From positions 3,921-67,920 of the forward strand of contig CAJNYU010001129.1 in NCBI GenBank assembly GCA_905331475.1: a stretch of 64,000 bases of DNA. The letters run 5' to 3'. The notes below the pieces were generated by a model, which made no database searches, was not told the origin of the DNA, and worked only from the letters and a program-made list of their open reading frames with translations. The first letter of the stretch is position 1; every line of letters begins with the position of its first letter. The DNA is from Rotaria socialis. Taxonomy: Eukaryota > Rotifera > Eurotatoria > Philodinida > Philodinidae. The translations under genes and the position numbers were made by a program. This document shows, one piece after another, positions 37,101-49,590 of this stretch.

Positions 37101-40100
37101 GGAACTTCACCACAATCAAAGCAACCATCACTTGAAAATTAAGTAAAAAAAAAGAATTTATTAGAAGTTGTACGGATTTCATTACATGTGGAACAGCTGA
37201 TAGCTGAGTTCTACTGAACGTTCTCGAATTTTAAACACCTCAGAGAATTTTCCGGAACATGAATAGAATAATTTAATACGAGTGTGATAATTAACGTTAA
37301 TAATTTTTCTCTAACACCAATAAAATATATTCTTGTTAGAGATTATTGACTCTTGGGATTAAATTTTAGTTCCGACAACTTCTTTGACGTTAGAGAAAAC
37401 TAATCTAATATTTATTTATTCACTTAAAACAACAGAATATTTGACTGAATAAAGCAGAGTGGCTATATAAGTAAAATGACATCCCAAAATGTAGTGAATC
37501 ACTAATCAAGAATAGAACGCAAAAGCTTCACTCGTGATTTATTACAAATTGATAATTTATTTTTTACGCAATGCAAAAAAATTACTATCATAATTTTAAA
37601 GAATGTATATTTACCGTTTCTCGAATTCATCGGATAAACTCAATTGAGATTTGACTCCGTTGGGTGTATAAATTCGTTTATGAGAATCAATTCCTTCTAA
37701 AATATAATACATTCGATTACTCTCTGGTATCACAAGACGCGCTAGAACATCATTGACCTAATGCAAAAAAATAGAAATAATAAAGAATCGATCTTTTTAT
37801 TTCAAATCAACAAACATCAATTGTTATATCCATTGGTGTAACTGTTGGACAAAATTCCACAAATGGTAACGGATATGTCAATGAAAATGACTTAGCACAC
37901 ACTGATATATAATCTAGAGGGAAAAATAAATAAATAGAATCAAATGAAAAAATGCTTATTTATGTTTTTTTTACTGTTTTCCGCCGGTTGAGACGGTTGT
38001 TGCTGTGGTGATCGACCAATACCATTGGTACAATCAATCCAATTGCCCTGATTACATGGAATTAAAAGTTCTAAGTGGTCACCTTTTACAGTCATATCAT
38101 AGATAAATGGTGCAAATGAATATATATCGGGTGGCACCGACGACGACCAATCATTGAGCAAAGCTTCAATAGTAAAAATATATTCATTTTGTTAAATCGT
38201 AATAAAATAATCTTTTTATTTACCTTGGAAAAAACATTTATGTTCGAATACAAAATAAACTTGAGGCTTTTTTGCGATAAGATCAATAGTCCATATTTGA
38301 ATGGAATTCCACATACGAGGATAATGTATATGAACATTAATCTTAATAGAAAAAAAAACTCGTGGCTGAATTGCTTAAAATGTATCTCTCTCCGAATCAT
38401 TAGTTCTTTTGGATCACTCGTGCAATAATATGTTATTTAAATAGCTCATAGTACTGTTTATTTTTCAAAGTTAAATTTATCGGAAATATATTAGTCTATT
38501 AAATGTATCCAGAGAGAAGAATGTTTTGTCAGCGTGACACTCATTGCTCGTGCGTAAATGTGTTTTGTTGAGACCTTGAAAACTGTCTCATACGAGTGAT
38601 TGGTTATGAATTGCGTAGATGATTTCTGTTACTTACATCGATTTCATCAGCTTTACATAGCTGTGTATATGAAAGATTTGTACGAACGATGGGCTGTTTA
38701 ATATTCATAAATAAGGATGTATCGAAACCATTCGGATTAGTTGAGAATGGAAATGATGCTTCAAAATAGGAACCGTGTACGGGTAATTCAGCATGTATTT
38801 GATTGAGTTTCTGTAAGAAAATGAAACACAAAAATTATTTTACCAGCACAGAAGAAAACAGTCAGAATACGAAACCATTTTAGCCATAAAATAAAGATCT
38901 ATAACAGTAGGACATGCAAGCCATAATTTGAAGCGTACAGTTTTAAATATTCGCGTTTGCCCTACTGTTGGTTCAGGCGTTACCGGACAATCTTCTAGTA
39001 GTGTTGGAAAAAAATATTGCCACAATGCCTCTCTAGAATTTTAAATTGATTATCAAATTGAATATTTTCATTCGTTTACCTTTGCCTATCAACCCATGGT
39101 CCGTAGGCAACCTTAGCTTCTTTATTACATCGGATTCGAAATTCCCATGTTAGCTCAGGTAACGGTTCACTATTTTCCGGTAATTCACTGATTTTACCTG
39201 GAACGTCTTGTTCATATTCGAGTTCACCATCGAGACATTCAAATACTTGAAATATACCACTGTCAGCTGGTTTCGAGGTTAGTATCGGCGGTGGACTAAG
39301 AGAGCAACAATGGTAGATTTTTTTCCGATTTGATAGCAACGAAAAATTAGTTCTCAAACGAAATTGAATATCTCATTTTAATACGTTATTAAATACTCAA
39401 ATCATTTGAGTGTTCTTACTATAAGCGTATGTAATATTCATATGAAAATACTAGAGAAGAATTCTCAGGTGAGTTGAAAAAAATATTTTTTTCTTACATT
39501 TCACGAGCTTCACCCTGATAGACTCGAATTGGATAGAGTTGAATACGAAGATTACGATATTTTAAATGATACGTAAGTGTCATTAAATCGATTAACGATG
39601 GATTTCTCGATGGCGATTCACTTGTAAATGTACTAGTCATTGTACTAAAACGAACTAATAAACCATACGGTAATGTATCATGTCCAGCTGATATTCGACC
39701 CTTTTGTTATAGAAATAGATCATATTTTGAAAACAGAAGAAAAAAAACGAACAATCTAAACTTACATGTTCAACTTTAATTTCAATCGCTGGAAAAAGAT
39801 TTCGAAGACGTGTAACGAATAGGCCATCTTCGCTACTTTTTATCGTATTTACACTTTGTGTATCATCACCTTTGGTTGAAATTCTTTATTAGAGAAAAAG
39901 AAAAAGAAATTCAATTAAAAAAGTCAATCATTTTCATACCCATTCATAGAACCTCGCTGTACATCATCGGTTAAATTATTATTATTATTATTATTATTAC
40001 TATCGGATAATGTACTGGAACGTATAGGACTGAAGAATTGTATATCAAGATGATTCAATTTAATTTTTAATCGTACAATCGGCTTCGCTTTTGTTTTTGA

Positions 40101-40505
40101 CCAATAACGAAAAACTAGACAACCGTCTTTAACAAAAACAAAATAACTTCCTGTTGTATAATGTAAATTTCTAAACATAATTGCTCCCGATATAAACGAT
40201 ATTGAAAATGAATCAAATTTTATTTGTGTTGCATCTTTAAAAAAGAATCTTCGTAATATATAAGATAGAATAATGCCTTGTATACGTGAATGATATAGTA
40301 TTAGATAAATTATCCATATTATTGTTAACAAATATACAATAACAAGTAATGGGATTTGTTCACGATGTGTTTCAAAATAGTCAATAATCTCATTTGATAT
40401 AACTTCTAATGTTGATGGTGTTGTTGGATTTAGAATTGGATCTGTTAAATTAAATGATTCATTAAAGCCAATAGGGAATGTTACTAGTCGTGAAGTCTTG
40501 TCCAT
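33915..40505 (-). CDS. BLTP1: BLTP1 (KIAA1109/Tweek), 5' part of a disrupted copy
   Basis: This is the N-terminal third of the bridge-like lipid transfer protein. Exons: 40505-39940, 39883-39766, 39700-39498, 39295-39080, 39032-38876, 38810-38637, 38341-38224, 38163-37975, 37913-37816, 37757-37615, 37130-37036, 36975-36821, 36765-36568, 36508-36377, 36248-36072, 36018-34699, and 34502-33915, which the transposon cuts. A membrane anchor spans residues about 51-70 (IPLLVIVYLLTIIWIIYLIL), followed by the chorein-like start SFSISFISGAIMFRNLHY and FRYW. Family landmarks in order are RISAGHDTLPYGLLVRFSTM, LTWEFRIRCNKEAKVAYGPW, KLWLACPTVIDLYFMAK, VHIHYPRMWNSIQIWT, GNWIDCTNG, CPMAFCERL and RGHAMLSHEGLPPERETLEY. 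The start ATG gives a short cytosolic or lumenal tail before the anchor, as expected. Both halves together would give about 4,400 residues, somewhat shorter than vertebrate BLTP1 (about 5,000). Confidence 0.94.
34020..34181. repeat. CAG/CAA tract (poly-Gln in BLTP1) with an N
   Basis: A mixed CAG/CAA run, read on the minus strand, encodes about 50 Gln. A single N at 34060 splits it. The frame on the 5' side runs into a stop soon after the N, while the frame that continues sensibly to the transposon junction lies one register away. The N therefore probably marks a collapsed repeat of unknown length. Confidence 0.8.
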
Positions 40506-42641
40506 TTTATGATTTAAAAATTTGCCTTATTGATATGTTTAACATATGAATTTCTCTTGGAACGATTGAATCAATGGAAGACGTAACTGTATTTCTATAA
40601 AGGAAAGGAATATGAGCCGAAAAACAACTATACTAAATAGCTGGATTGACATATTATTTTAAATGGTGCACTGGAATAGCCAATTCAAATGTATTCCAGC
40701 AGAGAGCGAACTCTACCGACAGAATAATGGGAAAACACTCTAACAAAAGTCAATGGTGAATGAATAAAACTTGATGTGACAAATCGTAACAACATATTTG
40801 TATAAGAAAATATATAAAATATGATTTTTAGAAGTTTGAATGAATCACGTTGAGCATATATTATTATTATTATTATCCGTACAGGATGCGCCATTGATTG
40901 ATTGATTATCATCGCAGACACATGGTCTATTCAATACTCAATGCACACATCGAATAAATAAGAAATATGAATAAAACAAGCAAATTCTATGGGCTATTTC
41001 ACAAACAGAAAGCTTAATAATGCGTAGGATAAAAATAAAGTTCGAACGAATAGAATTACACGATATATTTTTCTATAAAAGTTGTTTGTCGTAATTATTC
41101 AAAAGCAAAAAACTCTAATAATAGCTTCAATTTAATTTTTTCATGACAAACAATTAATCATAGAGTCAGCTAAAAGTAACTCGATAAACTTAATGACTGA
41201 GAGATAAAAGGAAATTCTATTTTCAGCACTTTTTCCTTCTTTGATGCGAAGGTGTGACCAAATAAATTATTAGATTTTAATAACACTTATTTTGTTGTTG
41301 TTGAGCTATTTGATCTTACGTACATGGATAAGTGTAGCATAATATGAGGTTTTCAGCGTTACTTTCATTTTTAGAAGAAAAAAAAATGAAAGCAGAACAT
41401 TATCTTATGAGATCGTCGAGGCATAAACTATTTCAATCTAGTTTGAAACGAGAAATGTCACGTACTTTCTTGAAACACTTCTCTTTGCTCAATAGCACAA
41501 AGTAATCATCATTATTATCATCATCGTCAATGACAAAAAATTTCTATAGCAAGGAAATCGATAGATTTTTCCTTCTTTTTTGTTTTTAAATAATGATGGT
41601 TTCCCTTGTGTAGGAAAAAGTTTTAAAATGGTCGCGTCGGAAACTCGAAGGATCAGCAACAAAATATAAATAAGAGTCATTGAATTCCGATACGATGAAT
41701 AATATATTCTAGATCAATTGTTCTCTTTTCTATATCGAGCTGCCATCTATTTTTAACTCAATAATTAACTTTCTAAAAATGAAACACAAAATAAAGTGCA
41801 TCTCAACGACCATTATTGATTATTGAAGAGGATCGTTTTTCTTCTTATGATCGACAATGATCAAAAGTCAGGCAGAGTATTTCCATCGTATTTTTCTTTT
41901 CATCGAAATTCTCCATGAATTAAAATAGGCTTGTTTAGTAGAGTTGTAACCATATAAGTCAAAATTAAACTCAACTTTTTGTTTGTTATCATTACTCATA
42001 TCTCTGTTTTGCAAGTCAGCGCTCATTTCCATGGACCTGTCGAATCTTTTTTTTTTTTTGATATTTCACAGGTAGTATATTAGAAAAAAACAGATATTGT
42101 TGTTTTTGCTTCTGAAAATAGTTTATCAAGAAGAAAGAAGCCATTAAGTCATTTTATTACTGATAAAATTTCTTCTATTCCTCACTTACTAAACTCATAA
42201 TTCCATTTATTGACTCGGCAAATATTCATTTTCTTTCTCTCGTATGTTTTCATATATATATATATATATATGAATCTCAAGTATGTCAATTTTTATCATA
42301 CTTATTTACTAAATCAATTAATCGTATATTTTTCTTCTCTGCTATTGGTCTCTCGTCTTACTCTGTTTTCATATGCATAAATAATAATAGAAAAAAATCT
42401 TATGTTTTTTTTTCACAATGAAATAACCATCGAGGCTTATTTTGTTTTCGATTTTTTTTTAAGAGTAAGAAACACACATATATAGTTCTAAATAAATCCA
42501 CAGTCAGACGATGTCTATTTTAATGTTTCAATGATTGACAACCAGTGTCATACGATAAATAATGATGGAAGAAAGATAGCCTGAACTAGCAGGTGATTTA
42601 TATATGTATATGTATATATATTTATATTTATATAATTTTGG
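40506..42641. other. BLTP1 upstream region, no gene seen
   Basis: This is the 2.1-kb spacer between BLTP1 and the RGS gene on the same strand. It should contain the BLTP1 promoter and the RGS 3' UTR. It has a TA microsatellite at about 42254-42271. I see no conserved open frame or clear TATA box. Confidence 0.5.
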
Positions 42642-44443
42642 TCAAGATGATTTTGATGATATTTCAGTTGTTGTTCGTCGTTGTTGAGCTGGATATGATG
42701 TACGACGTAGTAAATTAATATAAAGTTCTGATTTAAGAAAACGCTGATAAGAGTCTTTTTCCATTAAACCTTGAATACGTCGTTGAGCTCGATCGAATGT
42801 ATCCAATGGTGGATTGTCGATGTTTGCTATAGTTGACATTCGTGTTTCTGTATCAAGATTCACCTTAAATAATGATAGATTGTTATCAAGGTTCTATTTT
42901 TCCGGATGCAAAACTAATTTCATACCTGCTTCGGGGCACCAATAGCAATAAAATCCATATAGATTTTTTTAGCTTTTGCTGATCGTTTTGGTTCTTTACA
43001 TACACGAAATTCATCACATGCAAGCCAAAATTCTAAATTTTCTTCGCTAAATTCCGTACGTAAGAAGGCACGAAATAAAGCTTGTCCGTCTAAATTAATT
43101 TTTAATTAATTTTAATTCTTTTTTCTCTTAAACAACTTACATCGATGCCGTAGAAGAGCATCGAAGGATTGTTCCCACGATTGAACATCTTCACGTGATG
43201 GTATAAGGCTTTTCTCGGATAAATTTGCCTCAGTAGTTCGACGTCGGATTAAATTGGCTGCGCGAGATTTAAAATCTTTTGCACTTCAAAGAAAGAAGAC
43301 AAGTAAATTAATTAAAAATCAACCATTGCGCGTGTCATGACATACATCGTTGCGGCCTTTGACTTTTTCTTTTTTGTCATGTCTGATGAATTACTTGAAG
43401 CTGATACGCGACTATTACCATCTTCGTCTTCGCTAGCATAGGATGTTGCTTCCTGAAGAAATAAAAACAAATATTTAGTCTAATCCATACAAAGAAAACA
43501 ATATTTCTACTATGCTAACCATATTGTTAAGAAAATAATAAAAAAAGAAAACAATACTCTTAGAGTTTTAAAAGCAAGTTCTTGTTGCTTTAACATTGCC
43601 AAAGCCAGATAAATTCATTTATGTTTTCCGCCTTTTTCTTTTGATACGGCAGAAAGATCAATATGTACTTCGTAATAATACAACACGTAGAAAAGATTCT
43701 AATTGTCTATCGTTTTCAATAGGGACTCTTGTTTATAGAAAGAGAATATAAATGTTGTAGTTACAGAAACAAAACAAAAAAAAAAAGACGAGCCTCGTTG
43801 AATGAGAAGCCTTATTATCATTTGTTGTGCTATCCTTATAGATTTCGCAAGTAGATTGAATTGCAAGACTAATAAGGAAAAACTGACAATGATGAGATGA
43901 GAACAAGAATAGGAGAGAGAAAAAAGAAAGACGAAGACGAAGACGAACAAGAAGAGTGCATCCATTAGATGATTGTAGATGAAGTCATCGTAATATATCG
44001 TATTACCTTCTTTTTTTGTATTGTATCGTCAGGACTACATGAATGTAAACGTTGAAAGGGCTTAATTTGATTGATCGTTGTTGCTGAACGTGTTCGATAG
44101 AAACGTATGACGGATGACATTTGAAAATTAGAGTGTGTTTCCAGCACACAGTAAGAGACAGAAGGCATAAATATACAACAGGCAAACCGAAAATGAACGT
44201 CGACCTGCGACGACAATATTCTATCAATCAAATTTCAACTGCTGATCATTTATATGATGTACACGGAGTAAATGTGTGAAAATGAAAATGACGATGAGAA
44301 CGTGACGACGCCGACGATGACGAGGGCGAAAGAAAAGAACAGAAGTACCACTATAATGTAGAAGTCTGATGGTACGTTAGCATTCGTGTACGCAAAAAGA
44401 AGAGAAAAAAAACTACAAATGACATAGCGCACTGTTTATGTCT

Positions 44444-44480
<37 letters not shown>

Positions 44481-47400
44481 GTTTCTTTCTGTGAAGAGAA
44501 TTAAAAAGTTATACGGGGGTTGCACGATTAGATAAAAATTCGGTAAGGGAAAAGAAAACGAGCGTCTAGTTAATAGATAGCGGGAAGAGTCAGTGAGAGG
44601 TCTCCAAGGAAGTTGACACATGTAATCGATCGATACATTTCGTAAATATAAAATGCGAGAAGTGTGCAATACTGAAATAGAAAAGAACGACATAATAGCT
44701 TGTGATGATTATTATCATTCTGTTGATTTTTTTGCTCTCTTATATATTTTTTTGTTATTTTCATATTTCTTCGTATTATTTAACTAAACATATTGAATAT
44801 TTATATTTTTTCGATAAAAACATAAGACAAAAAATCTATTCGAGAGGAAAGAAAATGAATATACTATTTCTTCAAAAGAGAAAAAATGAATATGTAAATT
44901 TAATCATTTCAATGCGAACAACAAAATTAAAATATTTATACACGATTACTAACCGGTTTTATTTGACTAGTAGTTATTTGTTGTTGAGATTGTTCTGTTT
45001 GTATTGTATTTATTTCACTTTTGCTACGTGTTAAAGATCTTTGTTTTGATTTCGCCCAATCATTAAATGTCTTTTTACGAAGTTCAGGCGAAGGATTTGA
45101 TTGTCTTCCATATGGCGATAAATATTGATTATAGGACGCTGGTTCATCAGAATCATCAACGCTCGATGCACCACTGAGAGAAAATTCGGGTGCACTCGTT
45201 GTCATGATAGGCAACATGTTCGAATTCGGAGTTTTTAAATATACTAATGGAGATGAAACATTATCTGATGACGAATCATAACGTGGCTGGGCCGCTGTTA
45301 TAGACGGTTGTTGTACGGTTACTTTAACACGTGGTGTTAATGGCATCGGAGATGTCGATAGTGATGTTTTAGGATTTACATTACATTTAATAACATAATG
45401 GGATGATGATGGCAATGGTGTTGGACGACCAAATAATGAATCAGAAGAATTTTCTTCTTGACCGAACGATCGTGATGTTTCAGAGAAAGTATCTGAAGTT
45501 GATGCGTTCGAATTTTTACGTGATACGAGTGTTGCTGTTGATGATGATGATGATGGTGATAGTTTAGTTTCCATACTAGCAGGAATAACTGTCGATGATG
45601 CGACCATCGCAATAGAAGCAGTTCCGGAACGAGATTTTGGCGCCGTTGTTATTGTGTCGATTGGTTTTGAAATAGATGATAAAGGAGAGACAAGATTCGT
45701 CGAAGCTATTATTGATGGAAGATAAGCTTTCTCTGTACTATCGGGATCTATTTGAACACCCTAGAAAATAAAATTTAGCAAATAGATTTAACTGGAGACG
45801 AGACACATTGGCAAACAAAGATCTATGAGATGATATAAAACGTGTATGTCGCTCGGACGCACTTTGTATGAAATGAAGATACGATTTTATTACATGGGAC
45901 AACGAATACGCCAGTTTGACGTCATAGTTCTCTTCTTCTTTCTTTCTTCAGTGACGATTATTAGTTGAGGAAACAATCTATTGCTGCAGCACTCGAATAT
46001 AGGCTAAACATGCATGTATATATCTTCTTTTGTACGCTGATTCCTTTTGCCTTATGAAGATGACGACGTCATCATCGACCGCACGACGGACAATCGACGT
46101 CACGTATAAGCGCATCAATAGAAAGAAATCATCGCATTTTGCTTACATTCGTACATACGCTAAGGCGAGCGAACAAGGTCTCTCGTTTGCTTCCGTTAGT
46201 TGGAGTTATACCAGTGACGTCAACAAGAAATCATTACATATTATTGAACGAATGACGCAAAACGGCACCGAGAAGAAGAAGAAGAAGAAGAAGAAGAAGA
46301 AAAAGAAAAGGAAAAAACGATATAAGTTCATCTCATTAACAACAACACATAGAAATCTTACACACTTTAAAATAAAACCTTATTTTCAATAGTGAAGAAT
46401 CAAAAAAAGAAAATAAAACATTTATGTTTAAGTGATTTAATCGAATATATAGTGTATATAGAGAGAGAGAGAGATCAATTAAATGACGGCGAACCCACGC
46501 ATAGATACTGTACTTATTCTATTATTATTAAAACGACACAAACGTGCACCATTCTATTCAACAGACTAAATCAAAGACCACATCTGGTCCATCATGAGGG
46601 TGTGGGTGTATGTGTTATTATTATTCCTCTTGCCTGTATAAATTATCAGTTGGATAGAAATAGATTATTCTCTTCAGACATTCATATTGTTGTCATTATC
46701 GATCACAATATAAGCGTGTATATGATATTCGCATATGAAATATTTCCGACCTTGTTTTGAAGGATAGACAACATGTAACGATGAACTTCCAGGCAGACAT
46801 ACGGAACACATAATTTTTTCTCGTAAGTCTAACAAATTAGAACATGCCTGCAGACATCAGTCAGTGGCGGATCCAGAAAATATGTTACAGGGTGGCGCTC
46901 CTGGCCAAAAAACTCCTTTTTCAGTCTATTTTAGGCAGAACGACTATTTTCTGTTTCATTTCTGCTGGGGAAAACCGAAAAAAAATTCTTAACGGGAGTG
47001 GCGATCGCCGGGTAGCCTAACTGGTAGATCCGCCACTGACATCAGTCAAGTTATAAAAAAAAAAAAAGAAAAACGAACGAACCTTGTCATGTAAGGCAAT
47101 GACTTTAACAAAACACAATAGGCAAATAAAAAATAAAAAATAGAGAAATACCGTGTATGTATGAATTAGACATGATCGTCATAGTCAGAGGAAAAAATTA
47201 TTCCGAAGAATAATTTTCCGAAATATTTTGCTCATGTATATTTATATAAATGATTTATGATTACATGAATACAATTTATATACTTAACATAGATTTTGAA
47301 ACCGACAGAGAGATATAACATTTTTCAAGTGTGACACATATGAGAGAATATTTTATAAGTCTATTAATCATTATATTGGCTTCTTTGTTGCTCTTCTATT

Positions 47401-49000
47401 TACCCCTGAGTGTCACAAAATCTATTAGTCAAATGTTGGATATGAATTCAGGGTTTTTTTTCTGTCTGATAGTCAGCGACAAAAGTTTGTAACTGTTTTA
47501 GAAGGCCTATTGAATAAATCTTGACAAATTATTTCCGATCTATCGTTCCGGTTCTTTTCTTTTTTCTTTCGAAAGAAAATTAGTCGCATACTGTCTGCAT
47601 CTAGAGAGAGAGAAACAGGAAAAAAAACAAGATCTTCGAATGTCATGATTGCGTTATGATAAAAATCGACTAATAAATTAATCTCTTTTTTTTGCGTATA
47701 GAATTTAGAATTTAGAAAAATCGTATTAAGATCTTTATTGCGTGTTTATATTAAAATAAAGTATTACTCAGCATGAATAGCACTTCAAATGATCTTTCTC
47801 TTTGTTTCTCTCTCTTGACAGTCAAGAACGAGAAAAATCTCAATATTAGCTTTTTCTTTCTATTCTTTGGTTTTAGTGTTCTTATCATATTAATTCAAAT
47901 AAATGTATATTTTCAATATAATATCATTTGGACATCGACTGAAGAAGGAAAAAGACTAGTAGTATCAATAGTCATTGAGATTCTAATCGGGCCGACAGCT
48001 GTTTAGATTCTCGATCATTTAGAATGAAGAGAAACTCGAATGATTTTCTATTATTCAATTGATACTTTAATCGTTTTAGTGTGGCATTTATTGTTATTGT
48101 TGTCGGCAATTCTAGTAATGTCTAAAGATGGACACATGCACATGCGTTTTCTATCCTCTCTCATCATCATCATCATCATCATCGTCGTCGTCGTTGTCAA
48201 CAACAACAACAAGACAGAAGGGAAAAGACAACAGACACAACGTTATATGTATAGATATACCGCGCTTCTTTTTTCCTCAAACAAAAAACAACGTAATTAG
48301 AGGGAGAGAGAGAGACAAGAAAGTAGATTGAAGTTACTGATCTTCTACAACACTATGATAAACACCCACACGAAAAAGTACATTAAATATAATGATGCGA
48401 CAGCTATGATAACTTGCAGATTAATGGTTGATTGACTCAGAGAAATGATCATTGGCTCAAAAAGAAGAAAAAAAAACATACTTTGGCAGATTTTCTATGA
48501 TCTAATCGCGTCATATTTTTAGACGCACAAATCATAAAATAGAAACTTGTCTCATGCTATTCATTCAATCAAAATAAATAACTTTACAGATAAATAGAAT
48601 ATCGAAAGTATTTTTAGAGTATACAAAAATAGCTCTTCTATTTTGGATGATTAGACATTCATTTTCTAATAGATACTTTATCGACGAACACAATGACTTT
48701 TTGCACTGTTTTCTTTTTTTTATTTATTAAAATGATATATGAAAATATAAATCATTTTTTACTCATTTCCTATTCAAATCACGCCAATACACAATTCATT
48801 GACGATTGCTCACTTACTGAATCTTCACCGGTTGAACTTTCGCCTCGTTTTATATTCAAATTAGTATTACTAGCAAGATTCGATGTCATCGTTGAACGAT
48901 ACGATGTGCGTGAAGTGACAGCAGTTGTTGGCGTTGTTGATGCATTTTTTTTGTGATGACATTGATTGCCATTTTTAATCGAATTTAAATATAATATCAT
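42642..49000 (-). CDS. RGS-domain protein (R4-like)
   Basis: This is a regulator of G-protein signalling, a GTPase-activating protein for G-alpha subunits. Exons: 49000-48818, 45760-44955, 43452-43346, 43283-43141, 43089-42926, 42863-42642; the phases agree. The long N-terminal region is Ser/Thr-rich and of low complexity (residues about 1-395) and probably disordered. The RGS domain (about 400-515) shows SWEQSFDALLRHR, then YGQALFRAFLRTEFSEENLE, FWLACDEF, APKQVNLDTETR, FDRAQRRIQGLMEKDSYQRF and LKSELYINLL. This set is typical of the R4 family and keeps the Gα-contacting Glu-Asn in SEENLEFW. The tail ends in QQRRTTTEISSKSS. The first exon has a strong donor (GTAAGTGAG), and introns of about 3.1 and 1.5 kb follow. 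The link of the first exon to the second is inferred from matching phase. Confidence 0.88.
44006..44120 (-). other. Possible alternative first exon of the RGS gene
   Basis: An ATG-initiated frame (MSSVIRFYRTRSATTINQIK...) runs to a donor AAGAAG/gtaatac at about 44006 in phase 0, the same phase as the acceptor at 43452. Splicing would give a short RGS isoform without the long disordered region. Short and long isoforms are common for R4 RGS genes. Position and phase are the only support. Confidence 0.4.
44449..44476. repeat. (TC)n microsatellite
   Basis: About 14 TC units in the RGS intron between 44955 and 43452. Confidence 0.8.
46265..46315. repeat. (GAA)n/A-rich tract
   Basis: A purine-only run of GAAGAA units in the RGS intron. 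It makes a spurious poly-Lys open frame. Confidence 0.7.
46854..47046. mobile_element. 177-bp hAT-like MITE
   Basis: The ends CAGTGGCGGATC (46862) and GATCCGCCACTG (ending 47038) form 12-bp perfect inverted repeats. They are flanked by identical 8-bp duplications ACATCAGT (46854-46861 and 47039-47046). The 8-bp duplication and CAG-type ends fit non-autonomous hAT elements. It lies in the large RGS intron and has no coding capacity. Confidence 0.85.
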
Positions 49001-49298
49001 TCCATCTTCGATTGATGGTACTCATCGTTTACATTATATGAGTAGCATTTGAAAATAGGATAATTTTGTTATCGTTTCACAATTAAGATCTATAAATAGA
49101 AAATATTTTCAATATTTCCCTTTGAACTTTAATAATCAAGGTTAAAAATGTTCATCTAAGAAAATTGAATTACTTTTTCTTTTTTACCAATGAGCTTATA
49201 ACTAAAACTTACGCTTGATTATTCGTGCATCTTTTCATCGACGCATAAATCTTCATGATTATTATTATTAGTAGCCAGCAGCGCAATTCTTTATCGTA
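49001..49298. other. RGS 5' flank
   Basis: The sequence upstream of the first RGS coding exon has no other gene. An in-frame TGA shortly before the ATG at 49000 supports that start, or an unseen upstream non-coding exon. Confidence 0.35.
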
Positions 49299-49590
49299 CC
49301 CAGGTCGAACAGTACTGTCCGTATACGGTCGTTTACGGTTGCTTTACGACTATTTTACGGGCGAAACTTTGCCGTAATATCTGGCGCAGTAATACGGACC
49401 GTATGATGATGAGAGTACGGAGCACAAACAGTCGTAAACTATGAAAATTCAGTCCCGTTTACGATGCCGTATTACTGTGCCAGGTATTACGGGCAAATAC
49501 GGCCTATTTACTGCCGTAAATATACCGTTTTGACATTGTTTACCGTCGATAAACAGACCGTAAACGAGTCCGTTTTGATCAACCTGGGTA
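49297..49590. mobile_element. Foldback MITE with TA duplication
   Basis: The ends CCCAGGTCGAACA (49299) and, in reverse, CCCAGGTTGATCA (ending 49588) match 11 of 13 and are flanked by TA on both sides. An inner inverted pair of about 25 bases (49373-49397 and 49467-49491) matches at about 23 positions. The interior is full of TTTACGG/CCGTA motifs. TA duplication fits Tc1/mariner-type or similar mobilisation. Confidence 0.75.

Noticed and set aside
43699..44432. Minus-strand Phe/Ser-rich frames
   Set aside because: Low complexity within an RGS intron; only the stretch at 44006-44120 has splice support.
46030..46760. Two plus-strand frames of about 120 residues
   Set aside because: Low-complexity Lys-rich sequence from a GAA tract, inside an RGS intron, no homology recognised.
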